A stretch of DNA of 23,971 nt, taken from positions 1-23,971 of the forward strand of contig CAMLCX010000016.1 of NCBI GenBank assembly GCA_946478635.1, written 5' to 3'. Below, piece by piece: positions 1 to 8,418 of this stretch. Positions within the stretch are counted from its first letter, which is position 1, and each line of letters begins with the position of its first letter. The notes under the pieces were generated by a model that was not told where the DNA came from, searched no databases, and was given only the letters and a program-made list of their open reading frames with translations. The position numbers were made by a program, and so were the translations under genes. Source of the DNA: an uncultured Pseudomonadota bacterium. GTDB taxonomy: Bacteria; Desulfobacterota_B; Binatia; UBA9968.

Positions 1-80
1 AGCGTCCGTCATACCGTTGGAAAACGGTATCCAGGTTAACGGGGATGGGGATGGACCCCGGTTTTCGCCGGGGTGACGGT
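1..80. repeat. Intergenic two-hairpin repeat (REP-like)
   Basis: Two perfect short stems sit side by side. ATACCGTT (11-18) pairs with AACGGTAT (23-30) around a GGAA loop, and ACCCCGG (55-61) pairs with CCGGGGT (68-74) around TTTTCG. The flanking GTCATACC and GGGGTGACGG give the look of the dispersed 'GTCATACC... GGGTGACGG' elements common in intergenic DNA of many environmental bacteria. It lies downstream of the MFS gene stop, so it could also weaken read-through, but no T-run follows. Copy number cannot be judged from one window. Confidence 0.6.
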
Positions 81-167
81 AAACCCCAGAATCACGGAAG
101 CAAGAGTCGACTTCCAGTCGGCAAATTCAGAACCCCTCTGCTTACAAGCCGAGCTTGATCAGCCCGG

Positions 168-1439
168 TCAACTCCCGTTATTTGTTTGATCGTGTTGCTG
201 CTCGTCGTGAATCCAGCCCTTCACCCACGGCAAGAATAAATACGCCGGCATCGACAGCAAGAATGTAATCGCGAAGTAATTGCCGTAGCCATACTTTTCC
301 GCGCCCAGCCCGCTGACAGCGCCGATCAAGCGCCCGGTCAAGGAAAAAACCGATGAGAGAAAAGCGTACTGCAAGGTGGCATGCTCTTTGTCGCAAACGT
401 TCATGAGAAACGCCAGGAAAGCGGCGGTGCCGAGACCGCCGCTCACCGACTCGAACATGGAAGCGCCGTACAAACCGAAACGGCCGAGGTCGAGCCACTC
501 GACCAATGAGTAACTAAGGTTCGACACGGCCTGCAGAAGACCTAAAAACCACACGCCGCGAAAAATACCATACCGCGAGATGAAGGCGCCGCCCGCGAGC
601 GCGCCGACAATACTCAGCACGATGCCAAACGTCGTCGGAAAAAGCCCGATCTGGAACATCAATTCCTCCTGCGTCCAGATCGATTTGCCGTAATCCACCC
701 AAAAGGGCTTGACCATCGGGCCGATGGCGAATTCGCCGAGTTTGTAAGTGAGAACAAAAGCGATCAGCGGCACTACGCGCCAGGTGCCCGCCCAGCCGGC
801 AAAGCCTTGCCACCAATGCGCGCGCGCTTCATCCGGCAGTTTCAAGCGCGGAATCGCGAGCGCCGCGAAACCAAGAATCGCAAACACGCTGCCGGCGAGC
901 AGAAACAAAGAGTCCCATGCGACAGCAGCAGCGAGAAATACCAGCCCGCCGCCGACGGACACGAGCGCCACGCGATAGGCCGACGCGCGCACGCCGTTGG
1001 CGGCGCCCTCCTCGTTCCGACTGACCAGGCCGACGGAGTAGGAATCGATGGCGACATCCTGCGTCGCCGACAGCGTTGTGAGCGCGAGAATCAGCACGAG
1101 CACGATGACGCCGACGGCGGCGACATGGACGAACGGCAACACGAACAGCACCGCCGCGATACCCAGCATGCAGGCCGTTACCCAAAACCGCCTGTCACCG
1201 TAGCGGTGCACCAGCGGCGACCAAAACACTTTCAATGAATACGGCAGTTCGAGAAGGCGCAGCCCGCCGATGGCGCGCAGCGACACGCCGTTGATGCGGA
1301 AGTAAACCGGCAGGACCTCCCACAAGATCGCCGCCGGTGCGCCCTGGATGAAATAAAGCAAAGCGACGACGCCGAGTTTTTTTCTCGATGCCAAAGAGTT
1401 CGCGGGCACGCCGACCAAGCGCCAGAGCCACGATTGCAT
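168..1439 (-). CDS. MFS transporter, AmpG-like
   Basis: Integral membrane protein of about 423 aa with some twelve hydrophobic segments. The N-terminal half carries YFIQGAPAAILWEVLPVYFR, then LPYSLKVFWSPLVHRYG, then SATQDVAIDSYSVGL. This order and wording match the AmpG muropeptide permease / RhtX siderophore-type branch of the major facilitator superfamily, where the ATQD-A-D motif is characteristic. It probably moves a small solute across the inner membrane by proton symport; the substrate cannot be read from sequence. The open frame extends upstream to an ATG at 1574, but the extra 45 residues are charged and unlike an MFS N-terminus, so I prefer the ATG at 1439, although neither start has a clear ribosome site. 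No recycling or siderophore genes are adjacent. Confidence 0.8.
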   Translation of the reverse strand: MQSWLWRLVGVPANSLASRKKLGVVALLYFIQGAPAAILWEVLPVYFRINGVSLRAIGGLRLLELPYSLKVFWSPLVHRYGDRRFWVTACMLGIAAVLFVLPFVHVAAVGVIVLVLILALTTLSATQDVAIDSYSVGLVSRNEEGAANGVRASAYRVALVSVGGGLVFLAAAVAWDSLFLLAGSVFAILGFAALAIPRLKLPDEARAHWWQGFAGWAGTWRVVPLIAFVLTYKLGEFAIGPMVKPFWVDYGKSIWTQEELMFQIGLFPTTFGIVLSIVGALAGGAFISRYGIFRGVWFLGLLQAVSNLSYSLVEWLDLGRFGLYGASMFESVSGGLGTAAFLAFLMNVCDKEHATLQYAFLSSVFSLTGRLIGAVSGLGAEKYGYGNYFAITFLLSMPAYLFLPWVKGWIHDEQQHDQTNNGS

Positions 1440-1643
1440 ATCGTTTACATATAGAGGCAAAGCTGCGCACTTTCCAGCGAATTGACGCTCTCGCTTGCGG
1501 CTTTCGTCGTCACGCCGCACGGCAAATATTCCGTCGCCGTCAGTGAATGGATCTCGGCGCGCGTTCGCGCTCATTTGACAAGCGCAAGCGACATCGCGAC
1601 TCGGTTAACCTTCGCGATCGCAGCTAATACGTCGCATTTGTAA

Positions 1644-1826
1644 TCCAGCCACACCTACGAGCTGCTCGACGTGCTAGCGCGCCAGGTGGGAATTCTCGGC
1701 ATCTTCTCCGACTCGCCGGGTACGGTTGACTTACTACGCCAATTGTATGGGACTGAGGTAATCGCTGCCCTTCGGCCCACCAAAACTTCGCTCGCCGACC
1801 AAACTCTACGACACCGAGACAATTGA
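1644..1826 (+). pseudogene. Decayed fragment resembling the C-terminus of a glycerophosphodiester phosphodiesterase
   Basis: Between a TAA at 1641 and a TGA at 1824 a 60-codon frame without a start codon reads HTYELLDVLARQ, then VGILGIFSDSPGTVDLLRQL. The GILGIFSD-P-TV pattern recalls the final strand of bacterial GDPD-family proteins (…GIFSDWPATVT…). No catalytic domain remains upstream, so if the match is right this is only a scar of a lost gene. The recognition is from memory of family endings and is tentative. Confidence 0.35.
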
Positions 1827-1910
1827 CGCGACACAGCCGCTGATGACAGCGCCGGCAATTACATCGGTGGGATAGGTCTTTGGGAGAGGCCACTGATGGA
1901 TATGGCCGCC
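1806..1910 (-). pseudogene. Decayed fragment resembling the C-terminus of a PAP2-family phosphatase
   Basis: On the minus strand a short frame ending at a TAG (1806-1808) reads KTYPTDVIAGAVISGCVASI. YPTDVIAGA is the wording of the last conserved PAP2 phosphatase motif, normally H-Y-P-x-D-V-x-A-G. Here the catalytic His position is Thr and no other PAP2 motif is nearby, so the piece cannot be functional. It overlaps the plus-strand GDPD-like fragment by 21 bases. The rest of the 1575-1995 gap shows nothing recognisable. Confidence 0.4.
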
Positions 1911-1995
1911 CGATTAGGCGGGTATAGTTGCTCTCGCTAATCTTCATGCATTCGCAACGTGTTCGTAACAATTACAGGCGTAATGTCTTTGCACT

Positions 1996-3132
1996 ATGGT
2001 GGATATCGGGTTAAGCCTCGAAATCAGGAACGTTACGCATTTCTATGGACCGAAAGCCGCGCTCAAAGATGTTTCCATAAAGGTGCAGCAGCGCGAGGTT
2101 CTCGCGTTGCTCGGTCCGAGCGGCTCCGGAAAATCCACCCTCCTCGCTGTGATTGCCGGAATAGTCAAACCGAGCAAAGGGAAAGTATTGCTCGATGGCC
2201 GCGATCTCCTAGATCTGCCGACCGAATCGCGCGGTTTGGGAATGGTCTTCCAGGATTTCGCCTTGTGGCCGCATATGACCGTAGCGCAAAATGTCGGATT
2301 TCCGCTCTGTGTGCGCGGCCATAACGCGAGTGAAATCGCAATGCGGACGGATAAGACCTTGACCCGCGTCGGACTGACGGGGTTTGCGGCGCGACGGCCG
2401 CACGAACTCTCCGGTGGGCAACAGCAACGGGTTGCCCTCGCCAGGGCCGTAGTCGCCGACACGAAACTCCTCCTCCTTGACGAACCCCTCTCCGCTCTCG
2501 ATCCCGCAACTCGCTCGAGTGTTCGAAGCGAGCTGGCCGACATCCTGCGCCGCCTCGGTCTGACGACAATCCTTGTCACCCACGACCGAGAAGAGGCTTT
2601 CGAGCTGGCGGACAAAGTCGCCGTTTTGGTTGACGGAGAGCTGCAGCAGATCGCGACACCGGAAGAGGTTTATGAGCGCCCCGCTGGTTTAGCCGTAGCT
2701 CGTTTCATGGGCTCAAACATGATCTCCGCCCAGGTGCTCAGTGACGGCAGCGCAACGATCAACGAGAGTGGCGGGAGAGTGACACTCTCGCTCCCCGCAA
2801 TCCCGGGACCGGCATATCTGGCCATCGTGCCGGAGCAGGTAGGGCTCATCGAAGATCCCTTGGGTATGAAGAATGTCGTTCGTGCGCACTTAATCAAGAC
2901 TCAATACCGCGGCGGCGAATACCGCCTGCGGGTCAGAATCGGCGGTCCTGTCACCGGCCAGACCCTCGAAGCACGTTCAAAATTCGCTCCGCGGCAGGAT
3001 ATCTTTTTTGTGCACTTACCGGCCGATGCGATCCATGTCATTCACAAGACACCGCGGGATACGTCGACTACAACCAGCAACCCGCTCACCGGCAACGCCG
3101 GAGCAACAAACTTTCAGGAGCAAACTACATGA
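1996..3132 (+). CDS. ABC transporter ATP-binding protein, ferric iron / 2-aminoethylphosphonate type
   Basis: Cytoplasmic ATPase subunit of a binding-protein-dependent importer, 378 aa. Walker A GPSGSGKST is at 40-48, the Q-loop Gln at 86, signature LSGGQ at 138-142, Walker B LLLLDE at 158-163 and the switch His (VTHD) at 196. The remaining 150 or so residues fit the C-terminal TOBE-type regulatory domain of the FbpC/PotA/PhnT class. The start ATG at 1996 has no strong ribosome site; the conserved domain begins within ten residues, so a large error is unlikely. The stop overlaps the next gene as ATGA, indicating translational coupling. First gene of a three-gene operon with the binding protein and fused permease. 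Confidence 0.9.
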   Translation: MVDIGLSLEIRNVTHFYGPKAALKDVSIKVQQREVLALLGPSGSGKSTLLAVIAGIVKPSKGKVLLDGRDLLDLPTESRGLGMVFQDFALWPHMTVAQNVGFPLCVRGHNASEIAMRTDKTLTRVGLTGFAARRPHELSGGQQQRVALARAVVADTKLLLLDEPLSALDPATRSSVRSELADILRRLGLTTILVTHDREEAFELADKVAVLVDGELQQIATPEEVYERPAGLAVARFMGSNMISAQVLSDGSATINESGGRVTLSLPAIPGPAYLAIVPEQVGLIEDPLGMKNVVRAHLIKTQYRGGEYRLRVRIGGPVTGQTLEARSKFAPRQDIFFVHLPADAIHVIHKTPRDTSTTTSNPLTGNAGATNFQEQTT

Positions 3133-4115
3133 AGCGCGTTCTTTTCGCGATCACATTGATCTTTGTAACTGCTCTTTATCGGCATGCTGCCGCGCAGTCG
3201 GTCACGCTTTATACCGCGGGGCCGGAAGGTCTCGCCAAAAATATTGCAAAATCCTTCACGGACAAGACCGGGATCAAAGTCGAGGTCTACCAGGCCACCA
3301 GCGGAGACGTGCTGGCGCGGCTCGAAGCGGAGAAAGCCAAGGCACGGGCCGATGTCGTCGTGCTGGCATCCTGGGGTGAAGGGCTCACGGTGCGCCAGCG
3401 CGGTTTCGTCGAACCTTACACATCCATGGAGACAAACAAACTTCGGCCTCGATGGTCCGACGGCGGGCTTGCCGCTCAAGGCGGAGCCGGGCTGGCGCTG
3501 GTTCTAAACAGCAACGAAGTAAAAAAACAGCAACAGCCAAAGTCGTGGTTTGATCTCGCCGGGCCATTCTGGAAGGACGCTCTGACGATGCCTGACCCGA
3601 CGCTTTCGGGAAGCGCCGCTGAATTCATCGCCGTCTTCGTTCAGACGCATGGTGATAAAGCTTGGAAGTTTTTTGCAGACCTCGCGCGTAACGGTTTGTC
3701 CATTCCTGGCCCAAACAACGCAGCTCTCAATCCGGTATTGACGGGCGCAAAAAAAGCCACCATCGCCGGCGTCGATTACATCAGCTACGGCCAGATTGCC
3801 AAAGGCGAGAAGCTAGCCATCCATTATCCTAATGAAGGAACCGTAGTCGCTCTGCGGCCGGTTTTCGTCCAGCAGGGTGCGCCGCACCGTGACCAAGCAC
3901 GCCAGCTCATCGACTTTATGCTCTCTGAAGAGGGGCAGACTCTTGTGAGTAAAACTTTTTTGATTCCCGGCCGTGCCGATACGCGCGCGCAACGCCCTGC
4001 TCCGGGAGAGTTCAAGGTATTCGCGCCTGACTGGGAGTTCGTCGAAAAAAATCAAACGCGGATCGTCAGCCGTTTCAGGAAAGAGATCGTCGAACAAATC
4101 GTGCAGAAGCGCTAG
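3129..4115 (+). CDS. ABC transporter periplasmic substrate-binding protein (FbpA/PhnS-like)
   Basis: Exported solute-binding protein, 328 aa, in the bacterial family 1 / FbpA-like fold class. Residues 1-22 are a Sec signal peptide (basic start, hydrophobic core, cleavage near AAAQ). The mature start VTLYTAGPEGLAKNI and the following TGIKVEVYQ-TSGDVLARLEAE segment are typical of ferric-iron and 2-aminoethylphosphonate binders. The C-terminal half carries GVDYISYGQIAKGEK and a Y-P-NEGTV stretch near the usual ligand-binding region. An AGGAG at 3116-3120 lies 8 nt before the ATG, which overlaps the upstream stop. The ligand could be iron(III), a phosphonate or another small anion; no phosphonate-degrading gene is visible nearby to decide. 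Confidence 0.87.
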   Translation: MKRVLFAITLIFVTALYRHAAAQSVTLYTAGPEGLAKNIAKSFTDKTGIKVEVYQATSGDVLARLEAEKAKARADVVVLASWGEGLTVRQRGFVEPYTSMETNKLRPRWSDGGLAAQGGAGLALVLNSNEVKKQQQPKSWFDLAGPFWKDALTMPDPTLSGSAAEFIAVFVQTHGDKAWKFFADLARNGLSIPGPNNAALNPVLTGAKKATIAGVDYISYGQIAKGEKLAIHYPNEGTVVALRPVFVQQGAPHRDQARQLIDFMLSEEGQTLVSKTFLIPGRADTRAQRPAPGEFKVFAPDWEFVEKNQTRIVSRFRKEIVEQIVQKR

Positions 4116-4118
4116 CCG

Positions 4119-5792
4119 ATGAGCGTCGCCCTCGTCTCCAGCTCGCGGGCGGAGAATATCGCCCCTGTGCGCGTCCGCGGGCTCGGGGCGGTGTCCCGGA
4201 TTTTGCTCTGGGCCGCAATTCTCCTCCTCACTGTCTATCCGATTGCTATGGTCATCGTGGCGGCGATCACCCCCGTCGCTTCGGACAGTCAAACGCTCGC
4301 TTTAAAAGACCTTGCCAACGAACGTCTGATCATCGCGTCCATCAATACTCTGCGCCTGGGAATCACCGTGAGTCTAATGAGTTTAGCCATCGGCACGGCG
4401 TTGGCTTTGCTGTCCGTGCAAACCCGCCGCGACCGCTGGATCGATCTCGTCATGAGCATTCCATTCCTTACACCGCCTTTTCTTGCTTCTCTCGCGTGGA
4501 GTCTCGCGGTGGGTCCGAAGGGTTACTTCGGCCGGTTCGGGCTTCTAGGCGGCGAACTGGAAGCCTTTATTTTTTCTTTTTGGGGGCTTTGCCTGCTGAT
4601 GTCGGTGCACTACGCGCCGATTGTCTACTTTGCCGTGCGCGCTCAGATGGAGAAGATCCCCTCTTCCCTGCTCTGGGCCGCGCAAATTGCCGGGGCGCGG
4701 CCTCTGCAAATTGTCGCGCGCATCTTGCTGCCGATTTCTTTTCCTGCCGTCATGGCTGGAGCATTCCTCGCCTTTGCCTGTGGCATCGAGGAATACGGCA
4801 CGCCCTTGGTTATCGGCAATCGCATCGGATTTCCAGTGGTATCGACCGAAATCGGCCGAATCGTGAGCGTCTATCCGATCGATCTAGCGCTGGCGAGCGC
4901 GCTGGCGTCGATTTTATTCGCCTTGGGCGGGGCGGTTTATTTTTTTAGCTATCTCTTGCAGCGCCACACCAGGACTTCGGCGAAACAGAGCTCGTACGCG
5001 TTGCCAAATTTACTTCCCACCTGGGCGAGGACCGGACTCTGGGTAACCCTTTCGATATACGTTTTGTTCACGCTGGTCGTTCCCTACGGTTCCATGTTGA
5101 TCACATCGCTTTTGAAGCTCATCAGCGCGGGGCCGAAGCTCGATAACCTGACCGTGGCGCATTACCTTCAGGCTCTGACTGTGCAATCCAGCGGTTTGCG
5201 CGAGGCTTTGATCGCGAGCTTTTCGCTCGCAATCATGGCGGCAGCGCTCGGAACTTCTCTCGGCGCGGCGAGCGCTCGTAAAAGCGTGCTGCTCGCCAGC
5301 CTCGCTTTGATTCCAGCCGCCACACCGGCAATAACGATGGCTGTGGGTTTCATCCTCGCCTGGAACGCTCCATGGACTGCCTGGCTACCCCTCTATGGCA
5401 GCGCTTCCATAGTAGGACTCTTCTATACGGGGTTGTGCCTGCCCTATGCGGTGCAGTATGCGCGCGTGGGTCTCGCGACTATTCCGCAATCGTACGAGTG
5501 GGCTGCCCGTGTTCACGGGGCCGGCGAGGGCTTGATCACGATGAGAATTATCGCGCCGCTGCTCTGGCCGCACTGTCTCGCCGGCGCGATTTTGATTTTC
5601 TCGATCTCCTTTCGCGAGCTCATCGGGTCCGTTCTGCTGCGTCCGCCGGGCATGCAAACCGTATCTACGTTTATTTTACGTGAATTCGATCAAGGAAGCC
5701 CCGCCACCGGCATGGCCATGGGCGTGATCGCGATACTTGTCTCGATGCTATCGATCGGTCTTGTGCGTCGCCTGGTGCCAAAAAGACTTTGA
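4119..5792 (+). CDS. Fused ABC transporter permease (two membrane domains), iron/phosphonate type
   Basis: Inner-membrane channel of the importer encoded with the two preceding genes; it starts three bases after the binding-protein stop. At 557 aa it carries two BPD_transp_1 domains in tandem, as in FbpB and PhnU2-type fused permeases. Each half has an EAA loop that docks on the ATPase: LLWAAQIAGARPLQIVARIL at about 184-203, and SYEWAARVHGAGEGLI at about 458-473 followed by APLLWP. About twelve hydrophobic segments are seen. Because both membrane halves are in one chain, the three genes form a complete importer. Nothing suggests truncation. Confidence 0.9.
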   Translation: MSVALVSSSRAENIAPVRVRGLGAVSRILLWAAILLLTVYPIAMVIVAAITPVASDSQTLALKDLANERLIIASINTLRLGITVSLMSLAIGTALALLSVQTRRDRWIDLVMSIPFLTPPFLASLAWSLAVGPKGYFGRFGLLGGELEAFIFSFWGLCLLMSVHYAPIVYFAVRAQMEKIPSSLLWAAQIAGARPLQIVARILLPISFPAVMAGAFLAFACGIEEYGTPLVIGNRIGFPVVSTEIGRIVSVYPIDLALASALASILFALGGAVYFFSYLLQRHTRTSAKQSSYALPNLLPTWARTGLWVTLSIYVLFTLVVPYGSMLITSLLKLISAGPKLDNLTVAHYLQALTVQSSGLREALIASFSLAIMAAALGTSLGAASARKSVLLASLALIPAATPAITMAVGFILAWNAPWTAWLPLYGSASIVGLFYTGLCLPYAVQYARVGLATIPQSYEWAARVHGAGEGLITMRIIAPLLWPHCLAGAILIFSISFRELIGSVLLRPPGMQTVSTFILREFDQGSPATGMAMGVIAILVSMLSIGLVRRLVPKRL

Positions 5793-5884
5793 ACGTTCAC
5801 AAGAGGGACGAGTAAGAGGTCGCGCCGCTTCAGCTGACAAATCAACTTCAATTTCGCCCATGCTTTGAGAAAAAGTCGACGACG

Positions 5885-6634
5885 TCAGCTCAGCTCCAAG
5901 TCAGCCCAGACGCCGATGTGATCCGAGGGCCATAGGTTCGGATTCTCCAATGCCGGTTTGTTGAAGCATAACCCAGAAGCGTTAACTTTCACCGATTCTG
6001 ACACCCAAATGTAGTCGATGCAGCGATCGAAACGTGGCCACTCCGGGTGTGTCGGCTTGCCGCCGGGTTCACATAAAGGGGTAAACGCCGTCGCTTGGGT
6101 TTGCGTCGGCCGAAAGGCTTCTAACATAAGACGAATCGACGGTTGATCCGGGGCGGCGTTGAAGTCGCCGCAGATGATCGAATGATGGGCATCATGACGC
6201 AGGCGAATCCACTCCAGAAGCCGCGCCACTTGAAGCTGGCGGGCAGAATCGGCGACCCGCGCAGCGATGAGATGAGTGACGTATACGTCGACCAGCAGTT
6301 CTTCAATTTCAAAGCGGCCTACCAGTGCCGCACAATTGTGCGACTGGTAGTCAAGATTGGCCGTCTCGACCAAGGGATATCGCGCGAGCAGCGCCTCGCC
6401 TTGGTTTGGCGACTCCTCTCCGGGTTTGGACTGCTGCACCAACGCATATTTCGAGCCCAAACGTTTTTTAGCCTCGCGCTGTAGCCAACGCCCGGTATGG
6501 CTCGGAATATGGACTTCGTTGAGCGCCCAAATGTCAGGGCCCAACTCTTTCAATTGCGCCGCAACTAGTTCCCGGCGTTCATCCCAGCACTTGTGGTCTT
6601 GCTCTATGTTTAACGTAGCGATTCGAAGGATCAT
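5885..6634 (-). CDS. Endonuclease/exonuclease/phosphatase family protein
   Basis: Metal-dependent phosphoesterase of the exonuclease III / DNase I / sphingomyelinase fold, 249 aa, which is full length for a single-domain member. The catalytic motifs are in order: TLNIEQ with Asn9, LNEV with Glu40, VTHL with His121, GDFNA at 156-160 (Asp157, Asn159), IDYIW with Asp207 and SDHIG with Asp238-His239. There is no signal peptide, so it is probably cytoplasmic. The family hydrolyses phosphodiesters or phosphomonoesters in nucleic acids, lipids or small molecules; the substrate cannot be inferred. It stands alone, convergent to the upstream importer operon. The ATG at 6634 begins directly with the first beta strand, but no strong ribosome site is visible. 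Confidence 0.88.
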   Translation of the reverse strand: MILRIATLNIEQDHKCWDERRELVAAQLKELGPDIWALNEVHIPSHTGRWLQREAKKRLGSKYALVQQSKPGEESPNQGEALLARYPLVETANLDYQSHNCAALVGRFEIEELLVDVYVTHLIAARVADSARQLQVARLLEWIRLRHDAHHSIICGDFNAAPDQPSIRLMLEAFRPTQTQATAFTPLCEPGGKPTHPEWPRFDRCIDYIWVSESVKVNASGLCFNKPALENPNLWPSDHIGVWADLELS

Positions 6635-6780
6635 TTGATCAAACTCACGACGAATGGCCGATTGCCCAGACCAATCGGCACAGTGCTTTCATGATTAAGC
6701 CATTGTCGTCACCAATTTCAATCACCCGATGGTCCTATGGGTTGACTGCATTAGCATCTGGCCGAAATCCGATTTCGTAA

Positions 6781-7195
6781 CCCGACATTCATCAACAATT
6801 CGCTTGGCTCCCGACCGTCACAGCAACCAATCACATCACGCTGGCTACGGGAGCCTATCCTGAACGCACCAACATCCCAGCAAACACATTTCACCTCACC
6901 GATACGTCCTTGACAGCAACAACGAGCGGTTTTGCCACGGAGATCGAGGCGGAAACGCTTTGGGAAAGCGCAAAACGATAAGGCAAAAAAAGTCATCACC
7001 CTAGCTTTTGCCGGCGCCGATGGCAGAGGCGACGCTCGACGTGGCGACCAGACTCTTGGCTTCGGCGGGCGCGATGGGTTCTCTGCCGCAAAGTTGATGA
7101 ATGCATCGCACTTCGACAGCGCCACGGCCAATGGCTGGCAAACCGGCGAAGCCTACGACGGGGTCTTTCTGGTGGACGGCAGGAATGTTGGTTGA
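6781..7195 (+). pseudogene. Frameshifted remnant of a type I phosphodiesterase / nucleotide pyrophosphatase (alkaline phosphatase superfamily)
   Basis: Frame 1 from 6781 reads WLPTVTATNHITLATGAYPE and continues to IEAETLWESAKR before a TAA at 6979. Frame 2 then carries on from about 6970 with KAKKVITLAFAGADGRGD and HFDSATANGW up to a TGA at 7193. LPTVTATNH…TGAYPE is the nucleophile region of the NPP / Phosphodiest family (normally FPT-T-xNH…TG-YP-xHGI, with Thr as nucleophile). A stop at 6778 removes the N-terminus, a frameshift lies near 6961-6985, and the C-terminal two-thirds are missing. It is a dead gene. Its 3' end runs antisense to the tail of the arginine decarboxylase gene. The rest of the 6635-6780 stretch holds nothing recognisable. 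Confidence 0.6.
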
Positions 7196-7893
7196 CCGGA
7201 CTTGGCTACGCGATCACTTCCTATAGTTAGTTTATCGCTTGCTATGGGATTATTGACTTGACCTTGTATCGATTGGCTCAAGATTTCTTCTTGAAGTGAA
7301 GCTTTAGCGTCTGTGGCAATGGATTTCCCCGGTTCGAGCGAGATCGTGTCGTCGTTGATAAACACGGCGGCCGCAAAAACCGTTGTCCACAAACCCTCTT
7401 TGTTTCCGACGGCGGACTGGGTGATGTTGGCTGTCCGGACAATCTTTCCCGACATCTTGAAAATCTGCTCCCGTTCATCCCAGTCGAGTTCGGGATCGAA
7501 CTGGATATCCAAGGTGGTCGCAAGCATACTGGCCGCGAGATCTTCCGCGTACTCCCCCGCTTTTTCGTCGGTCTCACCGAAGGAATGATGCTCGGAAAGA
7601 TATCCGTGCATGGAAGGGTCCGCGGGGATCGCCACACCCACGGAAGCGGCGATCAGGCGATTGGGCTCGTTGTTACTTTCCCGATCATAGACCGCAAATA
7701 CGATCTCCCCCGGCTTGAGTGATTTCAATCCCTCGTCTTTGGAGACGATTTTGCAGCCTGGTGGAAAGATGCTCGACACCAGGACCAAATTACAATGGGC
7801 TAGGCCGGCGCCGCGGAGCGCCATTTCAAACGAAGCCAGCTTTTCCTTATGAACGCCGACTCCTTTGGTGTAAAAGATTTTCTTCGGAACCAT
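7153..7893 (-). CDS. Pyruvoyl-dependent arginine decarboxylase with C-terminal extension
   Basis: Converts arginine to agmatine, the entry to polyamine synthesis. The family (PvlArgDC) makes its pyruvoyl cofactor by self-cleavage between two serines; here these are Ser40-Ser41 in [30 protein letters not shown] at the start, [27 protein letters not shown] (with the family's catalytic Glu) and [15 protein letters not shown] at 167-181 are typical. The usual protein ends around there, whereas this frame continues for about 65 polar residues. The frame is open to a TTG at 7932, but the domain starts at the ATG at 7893, which lacks a clear ribosome site. Neighbours are remnants and no agmatinase or other polyamine gene is in view. 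The core looks functional. Confidence 0.85.
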   Translation of the reverse strand: MVPKKIFYTKGVGVHKEKLASFEMALRGAGLAHCNLVLVSSIFPPGCKIVSKDEGLKSLKPGEIVFAVYDRESNNEPNRLIAASVGVAIPADPSMHGYLSEHHSFGETDEKAGEYAEDLAASMLATTLDIQFDPELDWDEREQIFKMSGKIVRTANITQSAVGNKEGLWTTVFAAAVFINDDTISLEPGKSIATDAKASLQEEILSQSIQGQVNNPIASDKLTIGSDRVAKSGQPTFLPSTRKTPS

Positions 7894-8085
7894 TTTGCAG
7901 CAGATGCTAGCAAATCTGCGGCACACAAACAAAGAAAAAATTCGTCAGTCTCTATGATTTACGCCTGCCCGGTTTTCTAATGACTGCCGACCGACGAGCC
8001 CGCCGCACCCGGACGGAATGCGGCGCATGCCTACCGTTCGAAAACCCCTGCCCTTTTAGTGCCCGAAATGGGAACGGTCCGTTGG

Positions 8086-8367
8086 CTAAGGAAGGCGCAG
8101 CCGACGACTGCGATTTTCGCCGCCGCATGATCTGACCGCGGCAATTGAAACGAGATCTGCGCGTATCCGCTGCGCGCTCAAGCCCAGCATCGCGCAAACT
8201 GTTTCGAAGGCAAACAGCCGATCCGTATCCTTGCCGAATATCCAGCGCTCCGCTTCCTTGAGGCGCGCGCCACCGGGAATGAGGTTCTTCTTATAGTTCA
8301 GAACCGCGTCCTTCAAAACCGCGGCAAGCAGATTCCGTTCAGCCTCGCATTGCCGCCACTGCGACAC
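8086..8367 (-). CDS. Small conserved-looking hypothetical protein
   Basis: A 93-aa soluble, mostly helical protein starting at GTG (8367) just after an in-frame TAG. The core reads ERNLLAAVLKDAVLNYKKNL, then LKEAERWIFGKD, then LFAFETVCAMLGLSAQRIRA. The pattern of two helices followed by aerWi…FsFe-vC-xLGl-…iR resembles a widespread family of uncharacterised small proteins that I remember from many soil bacteria; the last part looks like a helix-turn-helix. The basic tail beyond about residue 75 is less convincing. Function unknown. The flanking stretches 7933-8085 and 8368-8418 show no gene. Confidence 0.6.
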   Translation of the reverse strand: MSQWRQCEAERNLLAAVLKDAVLNYKKNLIPGGARLKEAERWIFGKDTDRLFAFETVCAMLGLSAQRIRADLVSIAAVRSCGGENRSRRLRLP

Positions 8368-8418
8368 GGCCTAGCTATTATCGGCGGCCAGTTTTTCTGC
8401 AGCGGAGAATAATTGTAG

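Noticed and set aside
2043..2615. A 190-codon minus-strand frame
   Set aside because: Antisense of the ABC ATPase; Ser/Arg-rich composition typical of a complementary-strand shadow.
3813..4292. A 159-codon minus-strand frame rich in Asp, Arg and His
   Set aside because: Spans the junction of binding-protein and permease genes antisense; composition is that of a shadow.
7952..8197. An 81-codon minus-strand frame
   Set aside because: Arg/Ser-rich, overlaps the better-supported 8086-8367 gene in another frame, and has no domain wording.
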